Below, piece by piece: positions 39,895 through 49,758 of a stretch of DNA of 64,000 nt. This stretch comes from Ralstonia pickettii (lineage in GTDB: Bacteria; Pseudomonadota; Gammaproteobacteria; Burkholderiales; Burkholderiaceae). The position numbers were made by a program, and so were the translations under genes. Below the pieces are notes generated by a model that was given only the letters and a program-made list of their open reading frames with translations, ran no database searches and was not told the DNA's origin. Position 1 is the first letter of the stretch, and the number at the start of each line of letters is the position of its first letter. The stretch covers positions 1,364,001 to 1,428,000 of the forward strand of contig NZ_CP066771.1 in the NCBI RefSeq assembly GCF_016466415.2, in the 5' to 3' direction.

Positions 39895-40806
39895 TTACGA
39901 GGGCGCGTAATACGGGATGTTCTGCTCGTCGTACAACCGGTACGTCAGCGCCAGCATGGCCTGAATGTCTTCAGACTCGTCGAGCAGCCGCGTGCTGAAG
40001 ATAATGGGCGAGACCAATTGCGGATCGTCGAGTTCCATGTAGCAGACATCTTCGCGCCGCAGGCCCGCCACACTGCGCGGCACCACTGACACGCCTTCGC
40101 CCGCGGCAACCAACCCCAGGGCAATTTGCAATTCCCGTGCCTCATAGATCTTGCTGGGTTCCAGCGCGCGATCGTGGAAGAGGGCGAGCACCTGATCGGC
40201 ATAGCTCGGACGCGGTGTGCGCGGATAGATGATGAGCGTGTCGCCGACAAGGTCGCGCAGGGATACCGTTGGCTTGGCGCCCAGCAGCGCATGGCCCGAA
40301 GGCAAGGCGACGATCAACCGTTCGTCGCGCAGCAGGATACGTCGCACGTTTGGGTCTTCATAGCGGATGCGCCCGAACCCGACATCGATGCGGCCGTCCT
40401 TGAGCGCCTGGATCTGGTCCATGGTCGTCATCTCGTGCATGGTCAGATCGACCATCGGGTACTCCGCGCGAAAGCGCCGGATGACCTTCGGCAGCATCCC
40501 ATACAGCGTTGATGCCACGAAGCCGATAGACAGGCGCCGCTCGATCTGGCCGACGCGCTGTGTCATCGAGGCGAGTTCGGCCGTTTGCGCGAGCAGTTGC
40601 CGCGCGTGCGCGTGAAAGAAGCGGCCGGCTTCGGTCAGCTTGAGTGGGCGGCTGCCGCGCTCGAACAACCGCACGCCGACTTCCTCTTCCAACTGCTGAA
40701 TCTGCCGCGAGAGTGGCGGCTGCGCGATGTGCAGCCGTTCAGCGGCACGGGTGAAGTTCAGCTCTTCAGCGACGGCAACGAAGTAGCGAAGGTGGCGCAG
40801 CTCCAT
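39895..40806 (-). CDS. catR: LysR-family regulator of catechol/benzoate genes (BenM/CatM type)
   Basis: The 303-residue product starts MELRHLRYFVAVAEELNFTR and follows A. baylyi BenM and CatM through the HTH (RLHIAQPPLSRQIQQLEEEV), RLSIGFVASTLYGMLP and IQALKDGRIDVGFGRI, to ELQIALGLVAAGEGVSVVP. BenM/CatM respond to cis,cis-muconate, and BenM also to benzoate. It is divergent from catB and is the only regulator near the nine-gene cat-ben block, so it may control all of it. Gene name could equally be benM or catM. Confidence 0.85.
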   Translation of the reverse strand: MELRHLRYFVAVAEELNFTRAAERLHIAQPPLSRQIQQLEEEVGVRLFERGSRPLKLTEAGRFFHAHARQLLAQTAELASMTQRVGQIERRLSIGFVASTLYGMLPKVIRRFRAEYPMVDLTMHEMTTMDQIQALKDGRIDVGFGRIRYEDPNVRRILLRDERLIVALPSGHALLGAKPTVSLRDLVGDTLIIYPRTPRPSYADQVLALFHDRALEPSKIYEARELQIALGLVAAGEGVSVVPRSVAGLRREDVCYMELDDPQLVSPIIFSTRLLDESEDIQAMLALTYRLYDEQNIPYYAPS

Positions 40807-40810
40807 TCTT

Positions 40811-40845
40811 ATACCTCTGGAGTATGAAACTGATACTAAATCAGT
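40811..40845. promoter_or_regulatory. LysR operator region between catR and catB
   Basis: ATAC-N7-GTAT at 40811-40825 is the BenM/CatM-type site, overlapping the region just before catR. A second palindrome, ACTGAT-N5-ATCAGT, is at 40829-40845. A half-similar ATAC-N7-ACAT lies at 40905-40919 over the catB start. The intergenic region is 111 bp. Confidence 0.7.
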
Positions 40846-40917
40846 GTTGGACGTGACAATTCGCGCTGCGTAATCTGGTTCCCACGTTGATAGCAGTTCT
40901 TCTGATACCTGGAAAAC

Positions 40918-42027
40918 ATGATTCGCTCGATCGAGGCAATTCTAGTGGATGTGCCCACCATCCGTCCGCACAAACTGTCCGTCGCCACCATGCACACGCA
41001 GACGCTCGTCCTCGTGCGTGTGTGCTGCGAAGACGGCATCGAAGGCTGGGGCGAGGCCACCACCATTGGCGGCCTCAACTACGGCGAAGAGAGCCCCGAG
41101 AGCATCAAGGTCAACATCGACACGCACATCGCGCCGCTGCTGATCGGCATGGAGGCGCGCAATGTGGCGGCAGCCATGGCTCGCGTGCGCAAGACCATCC
41201 AGGGCAACCGCTTTGCCAAGTGCGCGCTGGAAACAGCGCTGCTGGATGCGCAGGCCCGCCGGCTTGGTGTGCCGCTGTCAGAACTGCTGGGCGGCCGGCT
41301 ACGCGATGCGCTGCCGGTGGCCTGGACGCTCGCCAGTGGCGACACGAAGAAGGACATTGCCGAGGCGGAAGCGATGCTGGCTGAGCGCCGCCACCGCATC
41401 TTCAAGCTGAAGATCGGCTTGCGCCCGGTAGCAGACGATGTGGCCCATGTACTGGCCATCAAACGGGCGCTGGGCGATGCCGTGAGCGTGCGCGTGGACG
41501 TCAATCAGGCCTGGAGCGAGCTCGACGCCGCCAATGGCATCGCCGCGTTGCAGGCCGGCGGCATCGACCTGATCGAGCAACCGGTGCGCGCAGAAAACCG
41601 CGCCGCGCTGGAGCGCCTAGCCCGCCAGTTCGCCGTGCCGATGATGGCCGATGAGGCACTGCACGGTCCGCTCGATGCCTTCGAACTGGCGTGCAGCGCG
41701 AGCGCCGACGTCTTTGCCGTGAAGATCGCGCAGTCCGGCGGGTTGGTTCCGGCCATGCAGGTCGCCGCCATCGCGCAGCTTGCGGGCATCAGCCTCTACG
41801 GCGGAACGATGCTCGAAGGGGCTGTCGGCACAGCAGCGTCGGCCCACGTGTTTTCCACCTTCGGCGAGCTGCAGTTCGGCACCGAGCTGTTCGGCCCCTT
41901 GTTGCTCACGCAAGAACTGCTGACCGAGCCGCTGCAATACCGCGACTTCATGTTGCAGGTGCCGACCGGCCCCGGCCTGGGCATCGAGATCGATCGCGAC
42001 AAGCTGGCGCGCCTGCGCCGCCAATAA
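40918..42027 (+). CDS. catB: muconate cycloisomerase
   Basis: CatB converts cis,cis-muconate to (+)-muconolactone. The 369-residue enolase-superfamily protein has KLKIGLRPVADDVAHV near residue 165 (catalytic KxK), VDVNQAWSELDAANG (metal Asp), MMADEALHGPLDAFEL (metal Glu/Asp) and a C-terminal YGGTMLEGAVGTAASAHVF. It is first in the cat-ben block, divergent from the LysR gene. No strong Shine-Dalgarno precedes the ATG. Confidence 0.93.
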   Translation: MIRSIEAILVDVPTIRPHKLSVATMHTQTLVLVRVCCEDGIEGWGEATTIGGLNYGEESPESIKVNIDTHIAPLLIGMEARNVAAAMARVRKTIQGNRFAKCALETALLDAQARRLGVPLSELLGGRLRDALPVAWTLASGDTKKDIAEAEAMLAERRHRIFKLKIGLRPVADDVAHVLAIKRALGDAVSVRVDVNQAWSELDAANGIAALQAGGIDLIEQPVRAENRAALERLARQFAVPMMADEALHGPLDAFELACSASADVFAVKIAQSGGLVPAMQVAAIAQLAGISLYGGTMLEGAVGTAASAHVFSTFGELQFGTELFGPLLLTQELLTEPLQYRDFMLQVPTGPGLGIEIDRDKLARLRRQ

Positions 42028-42063
42028 AAACCGCCTTACCAAGACACCGCCAAGGAGACCACG

Positions 42064-42354
42064 ATGCTGTTCCACGTCCGCATGGATGTCCGCCTGCCGG
42101 CCGACATGCCCGCCGATGTCGCCAACGAGATCAAGGCGCGCGAAAAGGCCTACTCGCAAGATCTGCAGCGCAGCGGCAAGTGGCGCCACATCTGGCGCCT
42201 GGTTGGCGAGTACGCGAACGTCAGCGTCTTCGACGTGCAGAGCAATGCTGAACTGCACGACATCCTGACGGCGCTGCCACTGTTTCCGTACATGGAGATT
42301 TCCGTGACACCGCTGTGCCGTCATCCGTCGTCAGTTCACAGCGACGACGCTTGA
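42064..42354 (+). CDS. catC: muconolactone delta-isomerase
   Basis: The 96-residue product starts MLFHVRMDVRLPADMPADVA and includes REKAYSQDLQRSGKWRHIWR and FPYMEISVTPLCRHPSS, the complete CatC sequence pattern. It converts muconolactone to beta-ketoadipate enol-lactone. AAGGAGA precedes the start. It lies between catB and catA. Confidence 0.95.
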   Translation: MLFHVRMDVRLPADMPADVANEIKAREKAYSQDLQRSGKWRHIWRLVGEYANVSVFDVQSNAELHDILTALPLFPYMEISVTPLCRHPSSVHSDDA

Positions 42355-42389
42355 GACATTCCCTAGAAAACCACGTGGAGACATCCATC

Positions 42390-43325
42390 ATGAACGTGCG
42401 CGTATTCCAAACGAAAGAAGTGCAGGACCTGCTGAAGGCCGCTACCAACCTGGATGGCAACGAAGGTAACGCCCGCCTGAAGCAGATCACCCACCGCTTG
42501 CTGGCGGACCTGTTCAAGGCCATCGACGATCTCGACATCACGCCGGATGAAGTCTGGGCCGGCATCAATTACCTGAACAAGCTTGGCCAGGACGGAGAGG
42601 CTGCATTGCTGGCTGCCGGCGTGGGCCTGGAGAAGTATCTCGACATCCGCATGGACGCCGCCGACGAGGCGCTTGGTCTCAATGGCGGGACGCCGCGCAC
42701 GATCGAAGGCCCGCTGTACGTGGCGGGCGCAACGGTGCGCGATGGCGTGTCCCGCATCGACGTTGATCCGGATCCCGCCGCAGGCCCGTTGATCATTCAC
42801 GGCACGGTAACCGGCCAGGACGGCAAGCCGGTCGCCGGCGCCTTGGTCGAGTGCTGGCATGCGAATTCGAACGGTTTCTACTCGCACTTTGACCCGACCG
42901 GCGAGCAGAGCCCGTTCAACCTGCGCGGCGCGGTCCGGACCGGTGCCGACGGCAAATACGAATTCCGCACGCTCATGCCCGTGGGCTACGGCTGCCCGCC
43001 AGAGGGTGCGACCCAGCAACTGCTGAACGGACTGGCCCGCCATGGCAACCGGCCGGCGCACGTGCACTTCTTCGTCACGAGCGATGGCCACCGCAAGCTG
43101 ACGACGCAATTCAACATCGAAGGCGACCCGCTGATCTGGGACGACTTCGCCTACGCCACCCGTGAAGAACTGATTCCGCACGTGGTTGAGAAAACCGGCG
43201 GCGCCGCATTCGACCTGAAGACCGATGCGTACAAGGACATCGAATTCAACGTCGTGCTCACGCCGCTGGTTCAGGGCAAGGACAACCAGCGCGTGAATCG
43301 CCTGCGTGCTTCGGCCGAGGCCTGA
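42390..43325 (+). CDS. catA: catechol 1,2-dioxygenase
   Basis: CatA performs intradiol cleavage of catechol to cis,cis-muconate. The 311-residue product has an N-terminal helical dimerisation domain and the iron-binding barrel: Tyr ligands in GFYSHFDPTGEQSPFNLRG (about 163) and LMPVGYGCPPEG (about 199), and His ligands in NRPAHVHFFVTSDGH (about 223 and 225). The start at 42390 gives the usual MNVRVFQTKEVQDLL N-terminus. Confidence 0.95.
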   Translation: MNVRVFQTKEVQDLLKAATNLDGNEGNARLKQITHRLLADLFKAIDDLDITPDEVWAGINYLNKLGQDGEAALLAAGVGLEKYLDIRMDAADEALGLNGGTPRTIEGPLYVAGATVRDGVSRIDVDPDPAAGPLIIHGTVTGQDGKPVAGALVECWHANSNGFYSHFDPTGEQSPFNLRGAVRTGADGKYEFRTLMPVGYGCPPEGATQQLLNGLARHGNRPAHVHFFVTSDGHRKLTTQFNIEGDPLIWDDFAYATREELIPHVVEKTGGAAFDLKTDAYKDIEFNVVLTPLVQGKDNQRVNRLRASAEA

Positions 43326-43352
43326 GACCCAAGACCTCACGTGGAGACAACC

Positions 43353-44711
43353 ATGTCCGCCTTGATCGACAAAGCCAACGAACTGGATCACCTGCTCTCA
43401 ACCGCGGTGGTGGATGACGAAGAGGCGGGCATATTCCGCTGCCGCCGAGACATCTTCACCCACCCCGATCTGTTCGAGTTGGAGATGAAGCACATCTTCG
43501 AGAACAACTGGGTGTATCTCGCGCACGAAAGCCAGATTCCGAACAACAACGATTACTACACCACGTGGATCGGTCGCCAGCCGATCGTCATCACCCGCGA
43601 CAAGACGGGTGAGCTGAACGCGGTTATCAACGCCTGCGCACACAAGGGCGCGATGCTCTGCCGTCGGAAGCACGGCAACAAGGGCAGCTTCACGTGCCCG
43701 TTCCACGGCTGGACGTTCTCCAACACCGGCAAGCTGCTCAAGGTGAAGGACGAGAAGACCACCGAGTATCCGGTGCAGTTCAACACGCACGGGTCGCACG
43801 ATCTGAAAAAGGTCGCTCGGTTCGAGAACTATCGCGGCTTCCTGTTCGGCAGCCTCAACGCCGATGTGCAACCGCTCGAAACCTACCTGGGCGAAGCGCG
43901 CGTGATCATGGACCAGATCGTCGACCAGGCGCCCGATGGCCTGGAAGTGCTGCGCGGCAACTCCACGTACGTCTATGACGGCAACTGGAAGATGCAGATG
44001 GAGAACGGCTGCGACGGCTACCACGTCAGCACCGTGCACTGGAACTACGCCGCAACGATGGGCCGGCGCAAGGAAGGCGGCACCCAGGCCGTGGATGCGA
44101 ACAGCTGGAGCAAGTCGGTGGCGGGCGTCTATGGGTTCGAGCACGGCCACATCCTGCTGTGGACGCAGACGATGAACCCGGAAGTGCGGCCCGTCTATGC
44201 GCACCGCGAGGAAATCAAGGCGCGCGTGGGTGAAACCCAGACCGATTTCATCGTCAACCAGACGCGCAACCTGTGCCTGTATCCGAACGTGTTCCTGATG
44301 GATCAGTTCAGCACGCAGATTCGCGTGGTGCGCCCGATCAATGTCGACAAGACCGAGGTCTCGATCTTCTGTTTCGCGCCGAAGGGCGAGAGCGCAACGG
44401 ACCGCGCAACGCGCATCCGCCAGTACGAGGATTTCTTCAACGTCACCGGCATGGGCACCGCCGACGACCTCGAAGAGTTCCGCGCCTGCCAGAACGGCTA
44501 TGCCGGCACCACTGCACTGTGGAACGACCTGTCGCGCGGCGCACCGCTGTGGGTGCACGGCCCCGACGAGAACGCAACGAAGATGGGATTGAAGCCCCTC
44601 ATCTCAGGCGAGCGCAGCGAAGACGAAGGCCTGTTCGTCTGTCAGCACGAATACTGGGTGCGCGTCATGCGTGAGGCGCTCAAGCAGGAATGCGAAGGAG
44701 TGCCGGCATGA
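43353..44711 (+). CDS. benA: benzoate 1,2-dioxygenase large (alpha) subunit
   Basis: The 452-residue Rieske oxygenase alpha subunit has [19 protein letters not shown] followed by TCPFHGW (C-x-H-x17-C-x2-H) near residues 95-118, and the mononuclear iron site in [17 protein letters not shown] near residue 218. With BenB and BenC it dihydroxylates benzoate to the 1,2-cis-diol. GTGGAGA precedes the start. Its stop overlaps benB (ATGA). Confidence 0.95.
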   Translation: MSALIDKANELDHLLSTAVVDDEEAGIFRCRRDIFTHPDLFELEMKHIFENNWVYLAHESQIPNNNDYYTTWIGRQPIVITRDKTGELNAVINACAHKGAMLCRRKHGNKGSFTCPFHGWTFSNTGKLLKVKDEKTTEYPVQFNTHGSHDLKKVARFENYRGFLFGSLNADVQPLETYLGEARVIMDQIVDQAPDGLEVLRGNSTYVYDGNWKMQMENGCDGYHVSTVHWNYAATMGRRKEGGTQAVDANSWSKSVAGVYGFEHGHILLWTQTMNPEVRPVYAHREEIKARVGETQTDFIVNQTRNLCLYPNVFLMDQFSTQIRVVRPINVDKTEVSIFCFAPKGESATDRATRIRQYEDFFNVTGMGTADDLEEFRACQNGYAGTTALWNDLSRGAPLWVHGPDENATKMGLKPLISGERSEDEGLFVCQHEYWVRVMREALKQECEGVPA

Positions 44712-45196
44712 GCGCGGATTACCAGAACATTTGCGCCGCCCTGTACCGCGAGGCGCGCCTGCTGGACGACCGGCAGTGGGACGCTTGGCTGGAGTGCTAC
44801 GCGGAAGACGTCACCTACTGGATGCCGGCATGGGATGACGACGACCAGCTGACCGACGACCCGCACAGCCAGATCTCGCTGATGTACTACGCCAATCGCT
44901 GCGGGCTGGAGGATCGCGTCTTCCGTATCAAGACCGAGCGCAGCGGCGCGTCCACGCCGGAACCGCGAACCAGCCACACCGTCACCAACGTGGAAGTCCT
45001 GGCCGAACGCGGCGATGAAGTCGACGTGCGCTACAACTTTCACACGCTCAGCCACCGATACAAAACCACCGATCACTTCTTCGGCACGATGTTCGTCACC
45101 CTGCGCCGCGCGGGCGACGGCTTCCTGATCGCATCCAAGAAGATCGTCCTGAAGAACGACTACATCCGGCAGGTGCTCGACGTCTATCACGTCTGA
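44708..45196 (+). CDS. benB: benzoate 1,2-dioxygenase small (beta) subunit
   Basis: The 162-residue product has the NTF2-like fold of ring-hydroxylating dioxygenase beta subunits: [40 protein letters not shown] and [11 protein letters not shown], ending [19 protein letters not shown]. It has a structural and substrate-influencing role. Its ATG overlaps the benA stop by 4 bp. Confidence 0.95.
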   Translation: MSADYQNICAALYREARLLDDRQWDAWLECYAEDVTYWMPAWDDDDQLTDDPHSQISLMYYANRCGLEDRVFRIKTERSGASTPEPRTSHTVTNVEVLAERGDEVDVRYNFHTLSHRYKTTDHFFGTMFVTLRRAGDGFLIASKKIVLKNDYIRQVLDVYHV

Positions 45197-45242
45197 CGAG
45201 CACACCCGTATAGGACACGCAAAAGAGGCAGTGAGGTATTCC

Positions 45243-46271
45243 ATGTCCAGTTTCACAGTCGCATTGAACTTCGAAGACGGCGTGACCCGCTTCATCGATT
45301 GCAAAGCGGGGGAGAAGGTGCTCGATGCCGCCTTCCGCGCCAAGATCAACCTGCCCATGGATTGCTCCGATGGCGTCTGCGGGACCTGCAAGTGCCGCGC
45401 CGAGAGCGGAACCTACGACCTTGGCGACGATTACATTGAAGACGCCCTGACCGAAGACGAGAAGAACACCGGCCTTGTGCTGACGTGCCAGATGGTGCCG
45501 CAAAGCGATTGCGTGATCGCGGTGCCGACCTCGTCGACCGCCTGCAAAACGGGGCAGAGCACGTTCGGCGCAACGGTGTCGAACGTCGAGTTGCACAACG
45601 ATGCCGCCGTGGTGCTCGAGCTGGACGTGGATGCTACGGCGCCGGTGTTCCTGCCCGGCCAGTACGTCAACATCGGTGTGCCGGGAAGCGGCCAGCACCG
45701 CTCGTATTCGTTCTCCTCAGCGCCCGGTGAAACGAAGATCAGCTTTCTGATCAAGAAGATTCCCGGCGGCGTGATGAGCACCTGGCTCGAAGCCGCAAAG
45801 CCGGGCGACAAGCTCGATCTGCAGGGGCCGCTGGGCAGCTTCTACCTGCGTGATGTGCAGCGGCCGCTGTTGTTCCTGGCCGGCGGCACCGGCCTTGCGC
45901 CGTTCCTGTCGATGCTCGAAGTGCTGGCGCGCAGCAACTCGCAGCAGCCCGTGCATCTGATCTACGGCGTGACCCGTGATCTCGACCTGGTACAGGTCGA
46001 CGCGATCGATGCCTATGTGGCGCGGTTGCCGAACTTCAGCTACGCCACCGTCGTCGCCGACGCCGCGTCGAATCATCCGCGCAAGGGTTGGGTGACGCAG
46101 CACATTCCGGCCAACGCGCTGAACGATGGCGACGTGGATGTCTACCTGTGCGGGCCGCCGCCGATGGTAGACGCCGTGCGCAAGTACTTTGACGACCAAG
46201 GCGTGAAACCCAAGAGCTTCCACTACGAGAAGTTCACGCCCAATGCAGTACCGGAGGCGAAGGCGGCATGA
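45243..46271 (+). CDS. benC: benzoate 1,2-dioxygenase reductase
   Basis: The 342-residue product has an N-terminal plant-type ferredoxin domain (CSDGVCGTCKCRAESGTY plus a fourth Cys in VLTCQMVP), an FAD domain (GQHRSYSFSSAPGE) and an NAD domain (FLAGGTGLAPFLSMLE; VYLCGPPPMVDAVRKYF). It passes electrons from NADH to BenA. The stop overlaps benD by 4 bp. Confidence 0.95.
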   Translation: MSSFTVALNFEDGVTRFIDCKAGEKVLDAAFRAKINLPMDCSDGVCGTCKCRAESGTYDLGDDYIEDALTEDEKNTGLVLTCQMVPQSDCVIAVPTSSTACKTGQSTFGATVSNVELHNDAAVVLELDVDATAPVFLPGQYVNIGVPGSGQHRSYSFSSAPGETKISFLIKKIPGGVMSTWLEAAKPGDKLDLQGPLGSFYLRDVQRPLLFLAGGTGLAPFLSMLEVLARSNSQQPVHLIYGVTRDLDLVQVDAIDAYVARLPNFSYATVVADAASNHPRKGWVTQHIPANALNDGDVDVYLCGPPPMVDAVRKYFDDQGVKPKSFHYEKFTPNAVPEAKAA

Positions 46272-47050
46272 GCACGCAACGATTTTCAGGCAAGGCCGTC
46301 GTGGTGACGGGCGCAGCGCAGGGCATCGGCCGTGGCGTGGCGGTGGCTGCGGCAGAAGAGGGGGCGCACGTGCTGCTGGTGGACCGCGCCGAACTCGTCC
46401 ACGAAGTGCAGGCCGAGATTGCGGCAGCGGGCGGCCACGCCCACGCCACCACGGCTGATCTCGAAACCTACGCCGGTGCCCAGCATGCCGTGCAGACTGC
46501 GCTTGGCGCGTTCGGCCGCATCGACGTGCTCATCAACAACGTCGGCGGCACCATCTGGGCCAAGCCGTATCAGCACTATGAAGAGGCGCAGATCGAGGCG
46601 GAGATCCGCCGTTCACTGTTTCCGACGCTGTGGTGCTGCCGCGCGGTGCTGCCGCACATGGTCGAGCGCAAGCAGGGCGTGATCGTGAACGTGTCGTCCA
46701 TCGCTACACGCGGCATCTACCGGATTCCGTACTCGGCGGCCAAGGGCGGCGTCAATGCGCTCACCGCGAGTCTGGCGTTGGAACATGCGGACGACAACAT
46801 CCGCGTCAACGCCGTCGCCACGGGCGGCACGGAGGCACCGCCGCGCAAGATCCCGCGCAACACGGCGCCCATGTCGGAGCAGGAAACCGTCTGGTACCAG
46901 GGCATCGTCGACCAGACCCTCGCCAGCAGCCTGATGCACCGCTACGGCACGATCGACGAGCAGGTGCGGGCGATCCTGTTCCTCGCGTCAGATGAGGCCT
47001 CGTACATCACCGGGACGGTACTGCCCGTCGGCGGCGGAGACCTGGGTTGA
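46268..47050 (+). CDS. benD: cis-1,2-dihydroxycyclohexa-3,5-diene-1-carboxylate dehydrogenase
   Basis: The 260-residue classical SDR has TGAAQGIGRGVAVAAAEEG near residue 15 and the active-site YSAAKGGVNALTASLALEH near residue 158. BenD oxidises and decarboxylates the benzoate cis-diol to catechol, feeding CatA. It overlaps benC by 4 bp and ends with TGTVLPVGGGDLG. Confidence 0.94.
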   Translation: MSTQRFSGKAVVVTGAAQGIGRGVAVAAAEEGAHVLLVDRAELVHEVQAEIAAAGGHAHATTADLETYAGAQHAVQTALGAFGRIDVLINNVGGTIWAKPYQHYEEAQIEAEIRRSLFPTLWCCRAVLPHMVERKQGVIVNVSSIATRGIYRIPYSAAKGGVNALTASLALEHADDNIRVNAVATGGTEAPPRKIPRNTAPMSEQETVWYQGIVDQTLASSLMHRYGTIDEQVRAILFLASDEASYITGTVLPVGGGDLG

Positions 47051-47149
47051 AGGTTTGAAGCGCCAACAGAGTGCGCCATCAGTCGAAGAAGCCAAGCCAG
47101 CATAAGAAAGGCGCTCACGCCTTCAAGAAAACACCAAAGGAGACCACCC

Positions 47150-48469
47150 ATGCGTCAGATTGACCTGCACGCCGTGGCCGACCACGCCCGGTTCGGCCGC
47201 TTCCATGCCATCACACTGTTCTGGTGCGCGCTCATCATCATCTTTGACGGCTACGACCTTGCCATCGCGGGCATTGCACTGCCGTCCATCATGAAGGACA
47301 TGGGCGTCACGCCCACCAGCGCCGGCTTCATGGTCAGCGCGGCACTGTTCGGCATGATGTTCGGCGCGATCTTTCTGGGCACGATTGCGGATCGTATCGG
47401 CCGCCGCTGGGCGATTGCCGTGTGCATCGTGCTGTTCAGCGTCTTTACGGCGGCAGCGGGTTTTTCCACGGACCCGGTCACCTTCAGCGTGACGCGTTTC
47501 CTGGCGGGCCTCGGTATCGGCGGTGTGATGCCGAACGTCGTGGCGCAGATGACGGAGTACTCGCCGCGCCGGGCGCGCAGCACGCTCGTCACGCTCATGT
47601 TCAGCGGCTATTCGGTGGGCGGCATGCTGGCGGCGCTGCTGGGCAAGGGTCTGCTGGAGCACTACGGCTGGCAATCGGTGTTCATCGCGGCTGTGCTGCC
47701 CGTGCTGCTGGTGCCGGCGATCCTGCGGTGGATGCCGGAATCGATGCCGTTCCTGCTGCGCACCGGCAAGCTCGATGCGGTGCGTGACATCGTGCGCCGG
47801 CTCAATCCAAACGATGCGCCTCAGCCAGGCGACACCTTCATCCTGCCCGAAGCCGATCGCGGCAACGATGCGCCGCTGGGCAGACTGTTCCAGGACGGAC
47901 GCGGCTTCAGCACGGCCATGTTCTGGATTGCCTTCTTCATGTGCCTGTTCATGGTTTACGCGCTCAGCTCGTGGCTGACCAAGCTGATGGCGTCGGCGGG
48001 CTACAGCCTGGGTTCGGCGCTCACCTTTGTGCTGGTGCTGAACTTCGGGGCCATGCTCGGCGCCATCGGCGGCGGCTGGCTGGCTGATCGCTTCAACATC
48101 AAATACGTGCTGATGGCCATGTATGCGCTGGCGGCGGTGTCGATCGCATTGCTCGGCATCAAGACTTCAACCGAGGCGCTGTACCTGCTGGTGGCCGTGG
48201 CCGGCGGCTGCACCATCGGCACGCAGATCGTGACGTACGCCTATGCCGGGCAGTTCTATCCCATGAGCATCCGCTCCACGGGCATCGGCTGGGCATCGGG
48301 CGTCGGGCGCAGCGGGGCCATCCTCGCTCCCATCGTCATCGGCATGCTGGTGGGGATGGCGCTACCGCTGCACCACAACTTCTTCGCCATGGCTGTGCCG
48401 GCGGTGATCGCGACGATTGCCGTGGCGTTCATCAACCACCAGCGGTCGGCCTCGGTCATCGCGCGCTGA
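47150..48469 (+). CDS. benK: aromatic acid:H+ symporter (AAHS family MFS)
   Basis: The 439-residue product has 12 helices and the AAHS signature FDGYDLAIAGIALPSIMKDM in helix 1, GTIADRIGRRWAIAVCIVLF in loop 2-3, and RSTGIGWASGVGRSGAILAP in the C-terminal half. BenK-type carriers import benzoate. It is 99 bp after benD with AAGGAGA upstream. Confidence 0.92.
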   Translation: MRQIDLHAVADHARFGRFHAITLFWCALIIIFDGYDLAIAGIALPSIMKDMGVTPTSAGFMVSAALFGMMFGAIFLGTIADRIGRRWAIAVCIVLFSVFTAAAGFSTDPVTFSVTRFLAGLGIGGVMPNVVAQMTEYSPRRARSTLVTLMFSGYSVGGMLAALLGKGLLEHYGWQSVFIAAVLPVLLVPAILRWMPESMPFLLRTGKLDAVRDIVRRLNPNDAPQPGDTFILPEADRGNDAPLGRLFQDGRGFSTAMFWIAFFMCLFMVYALSSWLTKLMASAGYSLGSALTFVLVLNFGAMLGAIGGGWLADRFNIKYVLMAMYALAAVSIALLGIKTSTEALYLLVAVAGGCTIGTQIVTYAYAGQFYPMSIRSTGIGWASGVGRSGAILAPIVIGMLVGMALPLHHNFFAMAVPAVIATIAVAFINHQRSASVIAR

Positions 48470-48482
48470 TCGGCCACGAGCG

Positions 48483-49679
48483 ATGCATCCATCAAGCACG
48501 CAAACGGCCTCGCGCGGAGCGCTGTCCGATTGGTCCCTCTCGGCCGTCGCGGCGGGGTTCCTGGCCGTGCTGATTTCGTATGCGGGGCCGCTGGTCATCT
48601 TCTTCCAGGCGGCGCAGGCCGCGCATGTGCCGGATGCGATGGTGGCGTCGTGGGTCTGGGCGATCTCCATTGGCGCGGCGGTGTCCGGCATCTACGCGAG
48701 CTGGCGGTGGAAAGCCCCGGTGGTAACGGCGTGGTCGGCGCCGGGGACGGCGTTGCTGGTATCGCTGTTCCCGGGGCTGTCGCTCAATGAAGCGGTGGGG
48801 GCGTACATCACGGCGGCCGTCGTCATTCTGTTGATCGGCGTGTCGGGCACGTTCGACCGGCTCATGCGGCTGATTCCCAAGGGCATCGCCGCGGGCATGA
48901 TGGCGGGCATCCTGTTCCAGTTCGGTACCCACGCGTTTGCCGCAGCTTCTGCCATGCCGGTGCTGGCGTTTTCCATGATCGCCATCTACGTGGTGGGCCG
49001 GCGCTGGTGGCCGCGCTACTGCATCGTCGTGGTATTGCTGGCCGGGATTGCGCTGGCAATCACCCTGGGGCTGACGCATTTCGACCGTGTCACGCTGGAA
49101 TTCACTCATCCGGTCTTCATCGCCCCACACTGGGCCCTGAGTTCGACGCTGAGCCTGGCCATCCCGCTCGCCGTCGTCAGCCTCACTGGGCAGTTTTTGC
49201 CCGGCATGGCGGTGCTGCGCGGCTCCGGGTACGACATCCCGGCCAAGCCGATCATGACGGCCACCAGCGTGGCATCGATCAGCGTGGCGTTTTTCGGCGG
49301 CATCACGATCGTGATCGCCGCGATCACTGCCGCGTTGTGCACTGGCAAGGATGCACATGACGACCCGTCCAGGCGCTACGTGGCCGGTATCGCCAACGGG
49401 GTGTTCTACCTGATTGGCGGCACGTTTGCGGGTGCCATCGTGATGCTGTTTGCGGCGCTGCCCAAGCCGTTCGTGGCCATCCTGGCCGGGCTGGCACTGA
49501 TTGGCGCTATCGCCTCGAACGTGATGGGGGCGATCGAAGATGGCGAGCACCGGGAGGCGTCGATCATCACCTTCCTGGCGACGGCGTCCGGGTTGACGCT
49601 GTTCGGGTTGGGCTCGGCATTCTGGGGGATTGTGATCGGCTCGGCGGCGGCGCTTGTCTTGAGGCCGGCGCAGCGATAG
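48483..49679 (+). CDS. benE: benzoate:H+ symporter (BenE family)
   Basis: The 398-residue product has about 12 helices. BenE family stretches are AVLISYAGPLVIFFQAAQAA, GTALLVSLFPGLSLNEAVGA, PKGIAAGMMAGILFQFG, VSLTGQFLPGMAVLRGSGYD and GGITIVIAAITAALCTGKDA. It gives the cluster a second, unrelated benzoate uptake system. The start at 48483 is 13 bp after benK, and a strong terminator follows. Confidence 0.92.
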   Translation: MHPSSTQTASRGALSDWSLSAVAAGFLAVLISYAGPLVIFFQAAQAAHVPDAMVASWVWAISIGAAVSGIYASWRWKAPVVTAWSAPGTALLVSLFPGLSLNEAVGAYITAAVVILLIGVSGTFDRLMRLIPKGIAAGMMAGILFQFGTHAFAAASAMPVLAFSMIAIYVVGRRWWPRYCIVVVLLAGIALAITLGLTHFDRVTLEFTHPVFIAPHWALSSTLSLAIPLAVVSLTGQFLPGMAVLRGSGYDIPAKPIMTATSVASISVAFFGGITIVIAAITAALCTGKDAHDDPSRRYVAGIANGVFYLIGGTFAGAIVMLFAALPKPFVAILAGLALIGAIASNVMGAIEDGEHREASIITFLATASGLTLFGLGSAFWGIVIGSAAALVLRPAQR

Positions 49680-49696
49680 TGCGCTCCAAAACAAAA

Positions 49697-49720
49697 ACGG
49701 CGCTATTGCGCCGTTTTTTT
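49697..49720 (+). terminator. rho-independent terminator ending the cat-ben block
   Basis: ACGGCGC, loop TATT, GCGCCGT is followed by seven T. It lies 17 bp after the benE stop. It can also act on the minus strand for the small gene at 49759-49926. Confidence 0.9.
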
Positions 49721-49758
49721 ATGTCTCCGCGGGATAGCCGAACATTCGGCTGCGGTGG

